64,000 bases of DNA. Source: Clostridia bacterium. Its GTDB lineage: Bacteria > Bacillota > Clostridia > UMGS1840 > HGM11507. The translations under genes and the position numbers were made by a program. Under the pieces are notes generated by a model. The model worked only from the letters and a program-made list of their open reading frames with translations, ran no database searches and was not told the DNA's origin. Position 1 is the stretch's first letter. Each line of letters opens with the position of its first letter. Shown here in pieces: positions 35,101-43,841 of this stretch. The DNA lies in assembly GCA_017414505.1 (NCBI GenBank), contig JAFQLQ010000045.1:36354-100353 (forward strand). The letters run 5' to 3'.

Positions 35101-35909
35101 CCACCGGGATGGAAGTGTTTGATATAGGCACACATAATGCCAGATATGTGAAATATACAGGTTACGAAAGCACAGGAAGTACATGGATCAGCATAAATGA
35201 AATTCAGGTATATTCTCCGGCGCCTGACGGTAAGTTTTCGCTTGATGCTATGCAGAGCATCGGTATGGAACAGATTCAGACAGATGAAGGAAACTGGAGT
35301 ATGGGATATGACGTGAGAAACCGTGATGTTTCGTTTGTTCAGCTTGAAGGCTTTGGTGGATACTATTTCCCGGAAAGAACAACAGTTAACGCAAGAAAAA
35401 CAAACACAAATCCCAGTTTCTTTGAGTTGTGGATAGACCACGGCGTTGATCCTGCAGGAGAAGATTACGCTTATGCAATACTACCGGGAAAAACCTATGC
35501 GGAAATGATAGAATACAACCAAAATCCGGAATTCGTTGTGATTAAAAACGATTCTAAAATTCAGGCAGTTCGTGAAAAAGACACAAAATCAGTTGGTGCT
35601 GTATTCTGGGAAGCAGGTAAATTAGGTAATTATGAAGCAAGCGCACCTATGATTGTTATGGCGAAGGAAGAAGCGGAAGCGGTTACAATTGCTATAAGCG
35701 ATCCCACATGGAAGCTTGAAGAAGCAACCTTTAAGCTGGGAAGAGACAATCTTGAGCTTTTGGAAGAATGCCCGGGCGCAATCTTCAAGGATGGTGTTAT
35801 AACAATAGATTTCAAGGATGCACAGGGTAAAACCTTTGAACTTAAGTTTAAAAAAAATAATGTTTGCGAAAATGAAGCAGCTTTAAGCTCTTGCACTTCC
35901 GAAAAATAA
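32130..35909 (+). CDS. Secreted family-8-like polysaccharide lyase with inserted F5/8C domain
   Basis: A 1259-residue exported enzyme. Order: signal peptide (1-25), a beta-sandwich (about 30-195) also found twice in the 36.4-kb SLH protein, a stalk/copper-amine-oxidase-N-like segment (210-295), the alpha/alpha toroid (305-690) and the beta-supersandwich. Lyase motifs are NWFDWRIGVPQ (about 454), FHTKHPMNGAYG (about 558, probable catalytic His/Tyr region) and RGRTIRSGGSSAERSAGRE (about 620). These resemble PL8 (hyaluronate, chondroitin, xanthan lyases), which cut uronate-containing chains by beta-elimination. An F5/8C (discoidin) domain at about 900-1030 interrupts the supersandwich before GFGGYYFPER. 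No SLH or sortase anchor; substrate not assignable. Confidence 0.85.
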   Translation: MRIKRKLLSLILSVTMCIAYVPVFAAWDGYVETAVGETQKLKIVDTDNLNTIIASGASPDTDITNGASYSARWRNMPSTTRLVFNDVPRDWTEYGRIEFFMHSAKAIDTSLIFTISCDPETSSGVSERYFFIPINFTGWKKFEMTFEDMKISRSAQLSKVNYVAIWSYGWGIAEANPEADVCFDSIYLARSSITDNYSEETKLLKEECMADAIAVYDESKNVMVNGKISGTKMEAPAKMLNNTLMVPASFFSEFAGTDKEIASAPQIIDGVSYLPFVKSMTALGKTAVENNGLAAAGSEKVTAVTENRELADLIASEISNVTIDSAELTDEDYKKVKDKWREALVGKNNLDLSDTIVANRIKAIESSAERYINNLNRSENRVNLWGETAPLTSADMSTLYSNVLQMTIGYATTGTKIYKNESVKNDILDCLLWLYDNVYGENVLNGTGFLNGSGGNWFDWRIGVPQYIVQILMLMESDMTEAEIAKYLKPVDKKVPFPVGTGANKIDEGYAAIGSSVLQKDAKRLITSRDSLLDTFQYVEYTNKDVNGEGFYTDGSYIFHTKHPMNGAYGVSMLESYANIISILDDTAFEITIPQKNNYTDWIYQTYTPFMWNGNMMSMVRGRTIRSGGSSAERSAGREVIVAMLKMMPYQKPEHQERMKAIVKYQVGEHANEFYQYIPVSLITPLKEIMADESIIPYEYNNTKIYHKMDRAVHHRDENNYTFGLAMSSSRIYNYESITGCNLTGWYIGDGMTYIYTDSDSSHYEKDFWQNVNPYRMPGTTVDTQEREAASIAQTNEYLSNQDFVGGTAVGETGVAAMSLESYHCDGSWGKNSYYYYPATNTYDAPIHDSSLVAKKAWFMFDDEIVALGTDINSKNGINVETIVDNRKSSTTKLINKSSVATKYEIADGFASATPEVDNPAGNAFDGDLGSRWAAEGPASLTVDLGETKQIGYVTIAFFNGNKRQTTFDIQISNDGNIWETVYKGMSDGKTTGMEVFDIGTHNARYVKYTGYESTGSTWISINEIQVYSPAPDGKFSLDAMQSIGMEQIQTDEGNWSMGYDVRNRDVSFVQLEGFGGYYFPERTTVNARKTNTNPSFFELWIDHGVDPAGEDYAYAILPGKTYAEMIEYNQNPEFVVIKNDSKIQAVREKDTKSVGAVFWEAGKLGNYEASAPMIVMAKEEAEAVTIAISDPTWKLEEATFKLGRDNLELLEECPGAIFKDGVITIDFKDAQGKTFELKFKKNNVCENEAALSSCTSEK

Positions 35910-35959
35910 GGATTTTAACAACGGTTAAAATATAATTAAAAAATCAGGAGGAAGAAAAA

Positions 35960-36317
35960 ATGAAAAAGAAAATTTTTAGTTTGTTACTTATGATAAGCAT
36001 GCTTATGAGTATGTTTATCATAGTTCCCAAGGGCGATATCAAAAGAGGTTTCGGGAAGTGTACTTACAGTAAGCTTTGAAGATATTTATGATGGTCTTGA
36101 AGTTTCGGGGCCTGTGACAGGCTTCCAGTTATGCGGAGCAGACGGAGTATATTATGATGCAGAAGCATTTATTAATACTACGGATACAAGTAAGGTGGAT
36201 GTGATTTGTGATCAGGTTGCTGAGCCGGTTGGTGTTCGTTATGGATTCGTTCAGTGCCCGGATATAAACCTTTATAATTCAGCAGGATTAATTGCCTCAC
36301 CGTTCCGTATGGATTAA
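35960..36317 (+). pseudogene. Decayed sialate O-acetylesterase
   Basis: ATG 35960 (after GGAGGAAG) starts a signal peptide (MKKKIFSLLLMISMLMSMF) that runs into a stop at 36077. A different frame, open from about 36030, encodes the C-terminal end of a sialate O-acetylesterase: VSFEDIYDGLEVSG, TGFQLCGADGVYYDAEAF, EPVGVRYGFVQCPDINLYN and LIASPFRMD. Full family members have roughly 480-650 residues; the catalytic Ser-Asp-His region is missing. This is therefore a gene reduced by a large internal deletion plus a frame change near 36030. The intact ancestor would have de-acetylated a glycan. Confidence 0.82.
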
Positions 36318-36331
36318 TTGAAATGTATAAG

Positions 36332-36357
36332 GGGAGCGGAGTGAAAGCTCCGTTCCC
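36332..36357 (+). other. Intercistronic stem-loop
   Basis: GGGAGCGGAG / CTCCGTTCCC stem (one wobble) without a T run, between the esterase remnant and the SLH gene; a possible RNA-processing or stability element. Confidence 0.45.
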
Positions 36358-36372
36358 GGAAAGGCAGGAATT

Positions 36373-39300
36373 ATGAAAAAATACAGACAATATATAGCCG
36401 GATTTCTGGCTGTGTTACTTTTGACAGCACTCTTGACCGGTGGTGTATCAGGCGCTTCCGATCAACTTATTGTATTGAAAACATCAACTGAGGCAGAGGC
36501 TTCGGTTGATAAATTAACGGCGGATACAGCGGTTGTACACAACTATTCATATAGTGCAAAATGGGAAAAAACAACTACAGATAATAAGCTTATTCAGTTT
36601 TTTAGCATTGCCAATGCAGATATAACACCTTACGGATATTTTAATTTTTGGGTTCATTCGGAAAAAGCGACGAATTCTACGATTAATATTGCTGTTTTCT
36701 CAAATTCCAGAAATGAGAACAACAAGAAGGGGCATATTCTGAAGAAAATTAATGTTGACTGGACAGGATGGAAGCTTTTTTCAATCCCGATTGACACTTT
36801 TTCAAAATCGTACACTCCTGACCTGACAAGCATCGAAAGAATTGATTTTGATGCCAGAAGTTGGGAAATAACTGACACTGCCGCAAATGAGGAGACTGTT
36901 TTGCGTTTTGAAGAAATTTGGTTTTCGGTAAATCAGGCCGGTGATGAAGATACTTCGGAACCGGAAGAAGAACCCGAGATTACAGAGCCGGGGCTTATTG
37001 CAGCGTTTTCTTCAGAAAAAGCTGTGGAAAAAGATCTTTATAAGGTTTTAACTGCAGATAATACAATTACCAAAAACTATGAATGGTCAGGAAAATGGCA
37101 GAGCACAAATACTAAATCTATTGTCAGTTTTGATGTTTCAGGTATAAATTTTAATGATTACACCAATTTTGAAGCCTGGATTTATTCGGAAAAAGCAACC
37201 GGCTCTACCATAAATGTTGCGGCATTTTCAAAGTCAAGAAACGAAAATAATCGTCAGGGATTTATTTTAAAAGCTTTTAATGTTGACTGGACAGGGTGGA
37301 GGCTTGTTTCCATTCCGTTGACAGATTTTACACAGCGTTATTCTCCTGATCTTTCCGACATGGAAAAAATAGATTTCGATGCAAGAAAGTGGAACGCGTC
37401 TGATGTTGATGCAAGTTCTGAAACTGTCCTTTATTTTGACAGTGTTCGTCTTAACAATAATATAGCGGAACCTCTTGAAATGATTTCATCCTATCCTGAA
37501 AACTTGGCAGAGGATGTTCCGCAAAAGGAGGTTGTAATTAAGCTCGGGTTTAACAATGTAATTGCAGAGGACTCCTTATTGTTCGATATAACCGGAGGTG
37601 AAACTGCTCCGGTATTTGATGTTAAGGCAGATGGGAAAGAAATTACTATAACTGTTGAAAATCTGGATTATAATACGGTCTATACCGTAAGCGGTCATGG
37701 AATAAGAGATATTTACGGGTTTGCAACAGATACATCATTAACATTTAAAACGATTGAAAAAGAACTTCATACTGCTGTTCCTTCAAAAAATGAAGACGGT
37801 AAAATTGACATTGTTGCTGCAAACCCGGAAAATACGGATAAAACAGTAATTATTAATGTTGTAACTTCAAAAGCAGATGGATCCGTTTTGTTTACTCAAA
37901 CTGAAAAAACATTACAGGCAAAAAAGTCCGATGAATATGTTATTGATTATACTCTGGGCGATGCAGAGCTGGCAAGAGTATATGTAACCGATGAAAATGG
38001 AAAGCTTCTGCACAACGGTTATCTTGAAATTTCACAGGACGGTGCAAAACAGATTTTCCCCACCGATGTTACTGGTGAGAACGAAACGGAAATAACCATT
38101 ACTCATGCCATGCTTGAAAAAGAGAAGGTTACGGTTGAAGGAAATCTGAAGGGCAAAATACCGGTAACAATTAATCTGTGTATAAAAAATGATACCGGAA
38201 TTGTTTTCAGCGATGTTTTAATTTCAGATAAAGAAGAAATTGAAATACAGCTTCCGATAAATATTATTTCTGAGGGAAATTATACGCTTTCTCTTGAACC
38301 TCGAAAGGGAAAAGGTGCATCAAAAACTGTACAGTATCTTTCCGAAACGGCGATGGAAGAAATTAAAAATGCGATTAATTCAAAACTGCCGTCTGAAACA
38401 GAAGTATTGATTGAACAAAATAAAAATGCTCTGTGGATATCAGGAGAATTAGGATATAAAGTAATTGCAGAAGTTCTTTACGAGCAAAAACCTTATGCCG
38501 ATTATACAAAGATAGCTGAAACAGCGGCAAATGCCGAAAAACTCTTTAAAAAGATTAATTCCTGTATGAGTACAGAATTGTCGGATTTGTTGGTTGCAAA
38601 TAAGAATATTATACTTTTTGGCAGTCCTTATGCTGATGATTATGAAAAACTTTCGGAAGAGGATAAAAACAAAAAGAACATAATTCTTACCGGAAAAACC
38701 TATACAAGTTTTTCAGAATTCCGTGCAAATTTCAACAGTGTGATGCAACCAATACTGATAATTCCTCTTCCCGGCGGTTCTTCGGGAGGCGGTGGCGGAG
38801 GCGGCTCCTCTTCAGGTGGTAAAGCATCATATGTTAATGTAGATAACAGTCTGCTTGCAGGCAATACTGTGAACTCTGTTGAAATTTTTAACGATATTGA
38901 AGAGGTTTCATGGGCAAAAGAAGCAATAATTTCCATTTACAATGATGGAATAATTTCAAAGCCTTCTGACGGAAAGTTCCGTCCCGCAGATGAAATTACA
39001 AGAGCAGAATTTGTAAAGATGTTTGTTATGCTTCTTAAACTGCCGCTTGATAAGGAATGTAATTTCAATGATGTGAATAAAAACGACTGGAGTTATCCTT
39101 ATATAGCGGCGGCATATGAAAATAAAATACTATTCGGTAAAACAGACGGAAGCTTTGGAAAAGATGATTTTATAACACGTCAGGATATGGCGGTTATGCT
39201 ATACCGTGCACTTAATATGAAAAATTCAACCGGAGATAAATTTTTGGATGATTCTGAAATTTCGGATTATGCAAAGGATGCCGTTTATACAATGCGCAGT

Positions 39301-39405
39301 AAAGGTATTATAAACGGCATCGGAGATGGAAAATTTGCTCCGAAAAATAATGCTACCCGTGCGGAAGCAGCCAAAATTATATTTGCAGCTAAGGAGGCGG
39401 AATAA
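36373..39405 (+). CDS. S-layer-anchored protein with two copies of a glycan-locus beta-sandwich
   Basis: A 1010-residue surface protein. Signal peptide 1-28; two copies (about 30-195 and 212-365) of a beta-sandwich with shared blocks HSEKAT.STINIA.FS.SRNENN and VDWTGWK...IP; a Big_5-type Ig domain (about 372-465, SYPENLAEDVPQKEVVIKLG); beta and helical regions of unknown type; a Gly/Ser hinge (about 800-818); and three SLH repeats (839-1010; DGKFRPADEITRAEFVKMF, DGSFGKDDFITRQDMAVML, DGKFAPKNNATRAEAAKII). SLH repeats bind pyruvylated cell-wall polymer, so the N-terminal modules face outward, probably as a glycan-binding protein. The next gene starts within its stop codon (TAATG). Confidence 0.85.
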   Translation: MKKYRQYIAGFLAVLLLTALLTGGVSGASDQLIVLKTSTEAEASVDKLTADTAVVHNYSYSAKWEKTTTDNKLIQFFSIANADITPYGYFNFWVHSEKATNSTINIAVFSNSRNENNKKGHILKKINVDWTGWKLFSIPIDTFSKSYTPDLTSIERIDFDARSWEITDTAANEETVLRFEEIWFSVNQAGDEDTSEPEEEPEITEPGLIAAFSSEKAVEKDLYKVLTADNTITKNYEWSGKWQSTNTKSIVSFDVSGINFNDYTNFEAWIYSEKATGSTINVAAFSKSRNENNRQGFILKAFNVDWTGWRLVSIPLTDFTQRYSPDLSDMEKIDFDARKWNASDVDASSETVLYFDSVRLNNNIAEPLEMISSYPENLAEDVPQKEVVIKLGFNNVIAEDSLLFDITGGETAPVFDVKADGKEITITVENLDYNTVYTVSGHGIRDIYGFATDTSLTFKTIEKELHTAVPSKNEDGKIDIVAANPENTDKTVIINVVTSKADGSVLFTQTEKTLQAKKSDEYVIDYTLGDAELARVYVTDENGKLLHNGYLEISQDGAKQIFPTDVTGENETEITITHAMLEKEKVTVEGNLKGKIPVTINLCIKNDTGIVFSDVLISDKEEIEIQLPINIISEGNYTLSLEPRKGKGASKTVQYLSETAMEEIKNAINSKLPSETEVLIEQNKNALWISGELGYKVIAEVLYEQKPYADYTKIAETAANAEKLFKKINSCMSTELSDLLVANKNIILFGSPYADDYEKLSEEDKNKKNIILTGKTYTSFSEFRANFNSVMQPILIIPLPGGSSGGGGGGGSSSGGKASYVNVDNSLLAGNTVNSVEIFNDIEEVSWAKEAIISIYNDGIISKPSDGKFRPADEITRAEFVKMFVMLLKLPLDKECNFNDVNKNDWSYPYIAAAYENKILFGKTDGSFGKDDFITRQDMAVMLYRALNMKNSTGDKFLDDSEISDYAKDAVYTMRSKGIINGIGDGKFAPKNNATRAEAAKIIFAAKEAE

Positions 39406-41933
39406 TGAAAAAAAGAATATTATGTTTAATTTTATCAGCTATTACAGCTATTCCGTCTTTTGTGGTTTTTGCCGGACAGGATAAAAATGATGTGGATAAT
39501 TTTGTAGAAGAAAAGCTTGCGGCGTTTGGTATTATAGCTGCAGACGAACAGACAAACGGAAATATCACAAGAGCACAGCTTGCTGAATTTGTAGTTAAAA
39601 TGTCGGGACTTGAAGCAGAAAATGTAGCGGAGGAAAGTCCGTTTGGTGATGTAGATGCAACTGAAAAAAGATGTGGATATATTTTAACCGCATATAAAAC
39701 AGGTATTCTTTCAGGTACCGGAGCAAATACTTTTTCTCCTTTGGAAGAGGTAACTGTTTCGCAGGCGGCAAAAGCTTTTGTCACCACCTTGGGTTACAAG
39801 GCGCTTGCAGAGGAAAAAGGCGGATATCCTGCGGGGTATCTTATAATGGCAGATAGTCTTGATTTGTTTGATGGTGTAAATGCTTCTGATAATGATGTTC
39901 TTTCTGTAAGAGATGCAATGAAAGCGGGTTTAAACACACTTGAAACCGATATTATGGAATCTGATAAAATCAGTTACGAGGGAACAACATTAAAAGTTGA
40001 AAAAAATGCCACGTTGCTTTCCGAAAGACTTAAAATACTGAAAGCTGAAGGTGTTTTGGAAGCAGATGCCTATACCTCTCTTTATTCAAAGCAGGGAACT
40101 CTACCCGGAAGAATAGTTATTGACGGTGTAACCTATTACGGTGAAAGTAACCTTTTGGGATTTGATGTTGAATGCTATTATAAGACAGAAAACGATTTGA
40201 ATTATATCGTATATATCGGTAAAAGTGGAAGAAATACTACCTTAACTGTTGATGCAGAAGATATAATTCCTGAAAGCACAACAAAAGAAAGTCTCTCATA
40301 TGAAATTGATGACAAAACCAAAGAAATAAAAATTCCCCGTTCTGTATCCTTTGTTATAAACGGAAAGCAGGCAAAACTGACAGATGCATTGCTTTCTCCT
40401 TATAAAGGCAACGTAACTTTTATTGATAATGATAACGACGGAGAATATGAGGTTATTTCGGTTACTTCCTACGAAACCTTTGTTGTAAGCGGATATTCCA
40501 AAATGAGCGGTATGCTTGCGTTTAAATACGGAAAAACAGCAGAGAATTTAGATGGAACATATGACGAATTTGATGTTTTTATAACTAAAAACGGTAAAAA
40601 AATTACTGCTGAGGATTTGCATGAATGGAACGTTGTATTAATGGCAAAATCCACAGGCGAGGGACGTAATAAAAAAGTGCTGCTTGTAAGCGATAATAAG
40701 GTGGAAGGTACTGTTGAAGCAATTGGAGAAGATTATATTGTAATAGGTGAAACAACCTATAAAATATCCGGACAGATGCTGCATAAGCTTTCTGCAGGTA
40801 TAACCGGAATTTTCTATATTGATGCATTTAATGAGGTTGTTGCATCAAATGCTGTCAAGGATATTGTTTATGGATACTTATATGCTATGGCTGAAGATAA
40901 GCTTGACGGCTATAAACTTAAAATTTTTACGGAAAATAACCGTTGGGTTACTTTGTTTATGAAAGAAAAACTGAATTTCAACGATGAATCCAAAAGTGAC
41001 AGTATGGTATTTAAAGCATTAAAGGAAGAAAGCTTTCCGGGGAAACACACAGACGGCGGAATGCTGATATGCTATAATGTGGATAACGACGGAAAAATAA
41101 ACCGTATTTTTACACCAAAAAAAGTTGTACAATGGTCGGATGAAGCCGAAGAGGCTCAAAAGAACGGAACGTTCAGGCTTGAAGCGGAAATTCCGTCTGC
41201 ACTTTTCCGAGATACAACACGTTCGTTGGAAAATCTTGTGTATCTGGACGGCAACACAAAAATTTTCTGTGTTCCTGAAAATTCATCAGCGGAGGATTTT
41301 CAGATAGTTGCTTTTAATAAACTAATTGGCGATGCAGCAGTAAAAAATATTCTGGCATATGATATGGAAAAGAACGGTAGTGCCGGCGCAGTTGTTATTT
41401 CCACAAGTTCCTTTAACATAAATCCTGTTTCAAATCTGATGCTTGTTTATAAAACATATCCTGCTATTAACAAGGAGAAGAATCTTTGCTATATGGTTGA
41501 AGGTTCTTATAAGGGTTTTGATATGAAAATTTATACCAAGGATCAGAGTATGCCGGCAATTTTGCCTCAAAAAGGTGATATAATTCAGTTTATGCTTGAT
41601 AACGATGGATATCTTTCAAAAATTAATGTGCGTTACAATACTGCTGATGGAGATTATCAGAAGTTTGCAAAGGACAGGAAGTATTTAAATGCAGCGTTCA
41701 TAGCAGGTGAAGTTTATTATGTTGACAGCGAAACGGGCAGAATAGTAATCGATTACGGAACGGAAAAGGGTGCTTTTGATACTGCAATACGTCTGGAAAA
41801 TGTTTATTTGTATAATAAACGTACAAACAAGGTTACTGCAGGCACTATTCATGATATAGAAAAAGGCAGCTATGTTTTCGGAAGATTCAGATTTTATCAG
41901 GCTAATGAAATTTTTGTAATAACGGAGGAATGA
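39405..41933 (+). CDS. Secreted protein with N-terminal SLH repeats
   Basis: An 842-residue exported protein: signal peptide 1-23 and three SLH-type repeats in about residues 25-190 (GNITRAQLAEFVVKMSGL; ANTFSPLEEVTVSQAAKAFV; a third degenerate one with LSVRDAMKAGLNTL). A 640-residue region follows that I do not recognise, beta-rich with recurring turns such as DNDGEYEVISV, VDNDGKINRIF and LDNDGYLSKINV. No catalytic motif is evident. Its 1-base overlap with the preceding SLH gene implies coupled expression, and together they may form a surface glycan-capture layer. AAGGAGG lies upstream. Confidence 0.78.
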   Translation: MKKRILCLILSAITAIPSFVVFAGQDKNDVDNFVEEKLAAFGIIAADEQTNGNITRAQLAEFVVKMSGLEAENVAEESPFGDVDATEKRCGYILTAYKTGILSGTGANTFSPLEEVTVSQAAKAFVTTLGYKALAEEKGGYPAGYLIMADSLDLFDGVNASDNDVLSVRDAMKAGLNTLETDIMESDKISYEGTTLKVEKNATLLSERLKILKAEGVLEADAYTSLYSKQGTLPGRIVIDGVTYYGESNLLGFDVECYYKTENDLNYIVYIGKSGRNTTLTVDAEDIIPESTTKESLSYEIDDKTKEIKIPRSVSFVINGKQAKLTDALLSPYKGNVTFIDNDNDGEYEVISVTSYETFVVSGYSKMSGMLAFKYGKTAENLDGTYDEFDVFITKNGKKITAEDLHEWNVVLMAKSTGEGRNKKVLLVSDNKVEGTVEAIGEDYIVIGETTYKISGQMLHKLSAGITGIFYIDAFNEVVASNAVKDIVYGYLYAMAEDKLDGYKLKIFTENNRWVTLFMKEKLNFNDESKSDSMVFKALKEESFPGKHTDGGMLICYNVDNDGKINRIFTPKKVVQWSDEAEEAQKNGTFRLEAEIPSALFRDTTRSLENLVYLDGNTKIFCVPENSSAEDFQIVAFNKLIGDAAVKNILAYDMEKNGSAGAVVISTSSFNINPVSNLMLVYKTYPAINKEKNLCYMVEGSYKGFDMKIYTKDQSMPAILPQKGDIIQFMLDNDGYLSKINVRYNTADGDYQKFAKDRKYLNAAFIAGEVYYVDSETGRIVIDYGTEKGAFDTAIRLENVYLYNKRTNKVTAGTIHDIEKGSYVFGRFRFYQANEIFVITEE

Positions 41934-41937
41934 GAAA

Positions 41938-42881
41938 TTGAATGACAATATTATCAAAATTAAGAAAAAAAAAATCTTGTTATCTCCATAAAAGAAGAAA
42001 TAATACGCAATAAATATCTTTATATCCTGGCAATACCAATAATACTTTATTATTTTATATTTTGCTATGGTCCTATGTTTGGTATTGTAATTGCATTTAA
42101 AGATTATCAGGTGTCAAAAGGCATTCTTGCAAGTAACTGGGTTGGATTCAAGTATTTTATTGAATTTTTTAACGGACGGTATTTTGCCCGTACAATGATA
42201 AATACCTTGCTTATAAGTTTTTATGATTTGCTTTTTGGTTTTCCTGCACCGGTGATTTTTGCACTTCTTTTAAACGAAGTTAAAAATACATATTTTAAAA
42301 AGACGATTCAGACAATTACATATCTTCCGCATTTTATATCTATGGTTGTCATCTGTGGAATGATAGTTGATTTTTTCTCAAGTGATGGACTGGTAACAAA
42401 GCTGATTGTTTCACTTGGCGGAAAAAAGATGGATTATATGGGAAGTGCAGCACATTTCAGACCTATTTATATAGGAACAAATATCTGGGCATCAATAGGG
42501 TGGAGCTCAATTATTTATCTTGCGGCACTTTCCGGGATTGATCAGGAACTTTATGAAGCAGCAGTTATTGATGGAGCAGGGCGTTTTAAACAGTTGTGGC
42601 ATATTACACTTCCCGGTATTGCACCAACAGTAATAACAATGCTTATTTTAAGATGCGGACAACTTCTTAGTGTAGGCTATGAAAAAATTATTCTGCTTTA
42701 TAATTCGGGAACATACGAAACGGCAGATGTTATATCATCATATGTTTACAGGATGGGGCTTGGAAGCTCGCGCTACAGCTATTCTTCAGCGGTTGGGCTT
42801 TTTCAGTCGGTTGTTAATCTCATTTTGTTGTTTGCGGTTAATTCACTGTCTAAAAAATTCAGCGAAACATCATTATTTTAA
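41938..42881 (+). CDS. LplB/YteP-type ABC sugar permease, frameshifted in an A10 tract
   Basis: Membrane subunit of a CUT1-type oligosaccharide importer. TTG 41938, 9 bases after GGAGG, starts MNDNIIKIKKKK, but this frame stops after 17 codons. The permease sequence continues in the -1 frame (ISIKEEIIRNKYLYILAIPI, then GPMFGIVIAFKDYQ), with the switch point in ten A at 41965-41974. The remainder is normal: EAA-type loop EAAVIDGAGRFKQLWHITLP and six membrane segments. ATG 42075 has no ribosome site and would remove membrane segment 1. Either translational or transcriptional slippage, phase variation, a real null mutation or an assembly error explains this. Confidence 0.85.
41965..41974 (+). 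repeat. A10 homopolymer at the permease frameshift
   Basis: Ten A preceded by AAG, in codons 10-13 of the permease gene. One more or one fewer A (by copy slippage) or a -1 ribosomal slip changes whether the full permease is made; adding one A or slipping -1 restores it. Confidence 0.75.
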
Positions 42882-42893
42882 GGAGTGGATATT

Positions 42894-43778
42894 ATGGTAA
42901 AAAAAGAAACTACAAGCGAAAAAATATTTGATGTATTAAACATAATATTTATGCTTCTTATGATTTGTGTTACTCTTTATCCCTTCTATTATGTTGTGAT
43001 GGCTTCACTTTCAGACAGCGGAGCACTTATGAGACATGAAGGGGTACTTTTGAAACCGGCAGGATTCAGTCTTGCAGCATATAAAATGGTGTTTAAGAAT
43101 CCCAATATCCTTTCAGGCTATCGAACAACTATTATTGTTGTTTTAGCCGGAACAACAATAAATATACTGTTGACATCCATTGGTGCTTTTCTTCTTACAA
43201 GAAAGAAATTTGCCATAAGAAAATTTCTTTCTTATATGATGATTTTTACAATGTATTTCAGCGGAGGGATGATTCCTACATATTTGCTTATATATAAGGG
43301 ACTAAACCTTGGTGATTCTTTGCTGGCACTTATTATTCCGAGCGCTATAAGCACCTATAATCTGTTGATTATGAGAACAAATTTTGCGGCAATTCCAGAA
43401 TGCATTGAAGAATCGGCAAAAATTGATGGAGCAAATGATATTGTTGTGCTGTTCAGAATAATTATGCCGCTTTCGCTGCCTATTATAGCAGTTATGATTC
43501 TTTTTTACGGAGTTGCTCACTGGAATTCGTGGTTTAGTGCCATGATTTACATACGTACAAAATCAAAATATCCTCTTCAGCTTATTTTAAGAGAAATTTT
43601 ACTTCTGAATTCCACCGAATCAATGATGGAAGGCTCAATGGGTTCGGATAAATACAGCATTGGCGAAAGTATAAAATATGCAACTATCATAGTTGCAACA
43701 TTGCCTATACTTTGTGTATACCCTTTTATCCAGAAATATTTTGTAAAAGGTATGATGATAGGTGCAGTTAAAGGTTAA
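42894..43778 (+). CDS. LplC/YtcP-type ABC sugar permease
   Basis: Second membrane subunit of the importer, 294 residues, with six membrane segments. Signatures: TLYPFYYVVMASLSDSGALM at the N-terminus, TMYFSGGMIPTYLLIYKGL, and the ATPase-coupling loop EESAKIDGANDIVVLFRIIM. ATG 42894 is 8 bases from AGGAG; GTG 42885 lies inside that site. No ATPase gene is in the locus, as usual for this group, which shares a distant MsmK-type ATPase. Confidence 0.92.
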   Translation: MVKKETTSEKIFDVLNIIFMLLMICVTLYPFYYVVMASLSDSGALMRHEGVLLKPAGFSLAAYKMVFKNPNILSGYRTTIIVVLAGTTINILLTSIGAFLLTRKKFAIRKFLSYMMIFTMYFSGGMIPTYLLIYKGLNLGDSLLALIIPSAISTYNLLIMRTNFAAIPECIEESAKIDGANDIVVLFRIIMPLSLPIIAVMILFYGVAHWNSWFSAMIYIRTKSKYPLQLILREILLLNSTESMMEGSMGSDKYSIGESIKYATIIVATLPILCVYPFIQKYFVKGMMIGAVKG

Positions 43779-43786
43779 ATTTTCAC

Positions 43787-43820
43787 TTGAGAAAAATCTG
43801 AAATTATGATACTATATAAT
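43787..43820 (+). promoter_or_regulatory. Internal promoter before the binding-protein gene
   Basis: TTGAGA (43787-43792) with TACTAT at 17 bp (43810-43815), overlapping TATAAT (43815-43820). It would allow extra expression of the binding protein over the permeases. Confidence 0.55.
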
Positions 43821-43841
43821 TTATCAAAAGGAGAGAAAAAA

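Noticed and set aside
42075..42881. Permease starting at ATG 42075 as an intact shorter gene
   Set aside because: No ribosome site, and it would cut away membrane segment 1, whose codons are clearly present upstream in the same frame.
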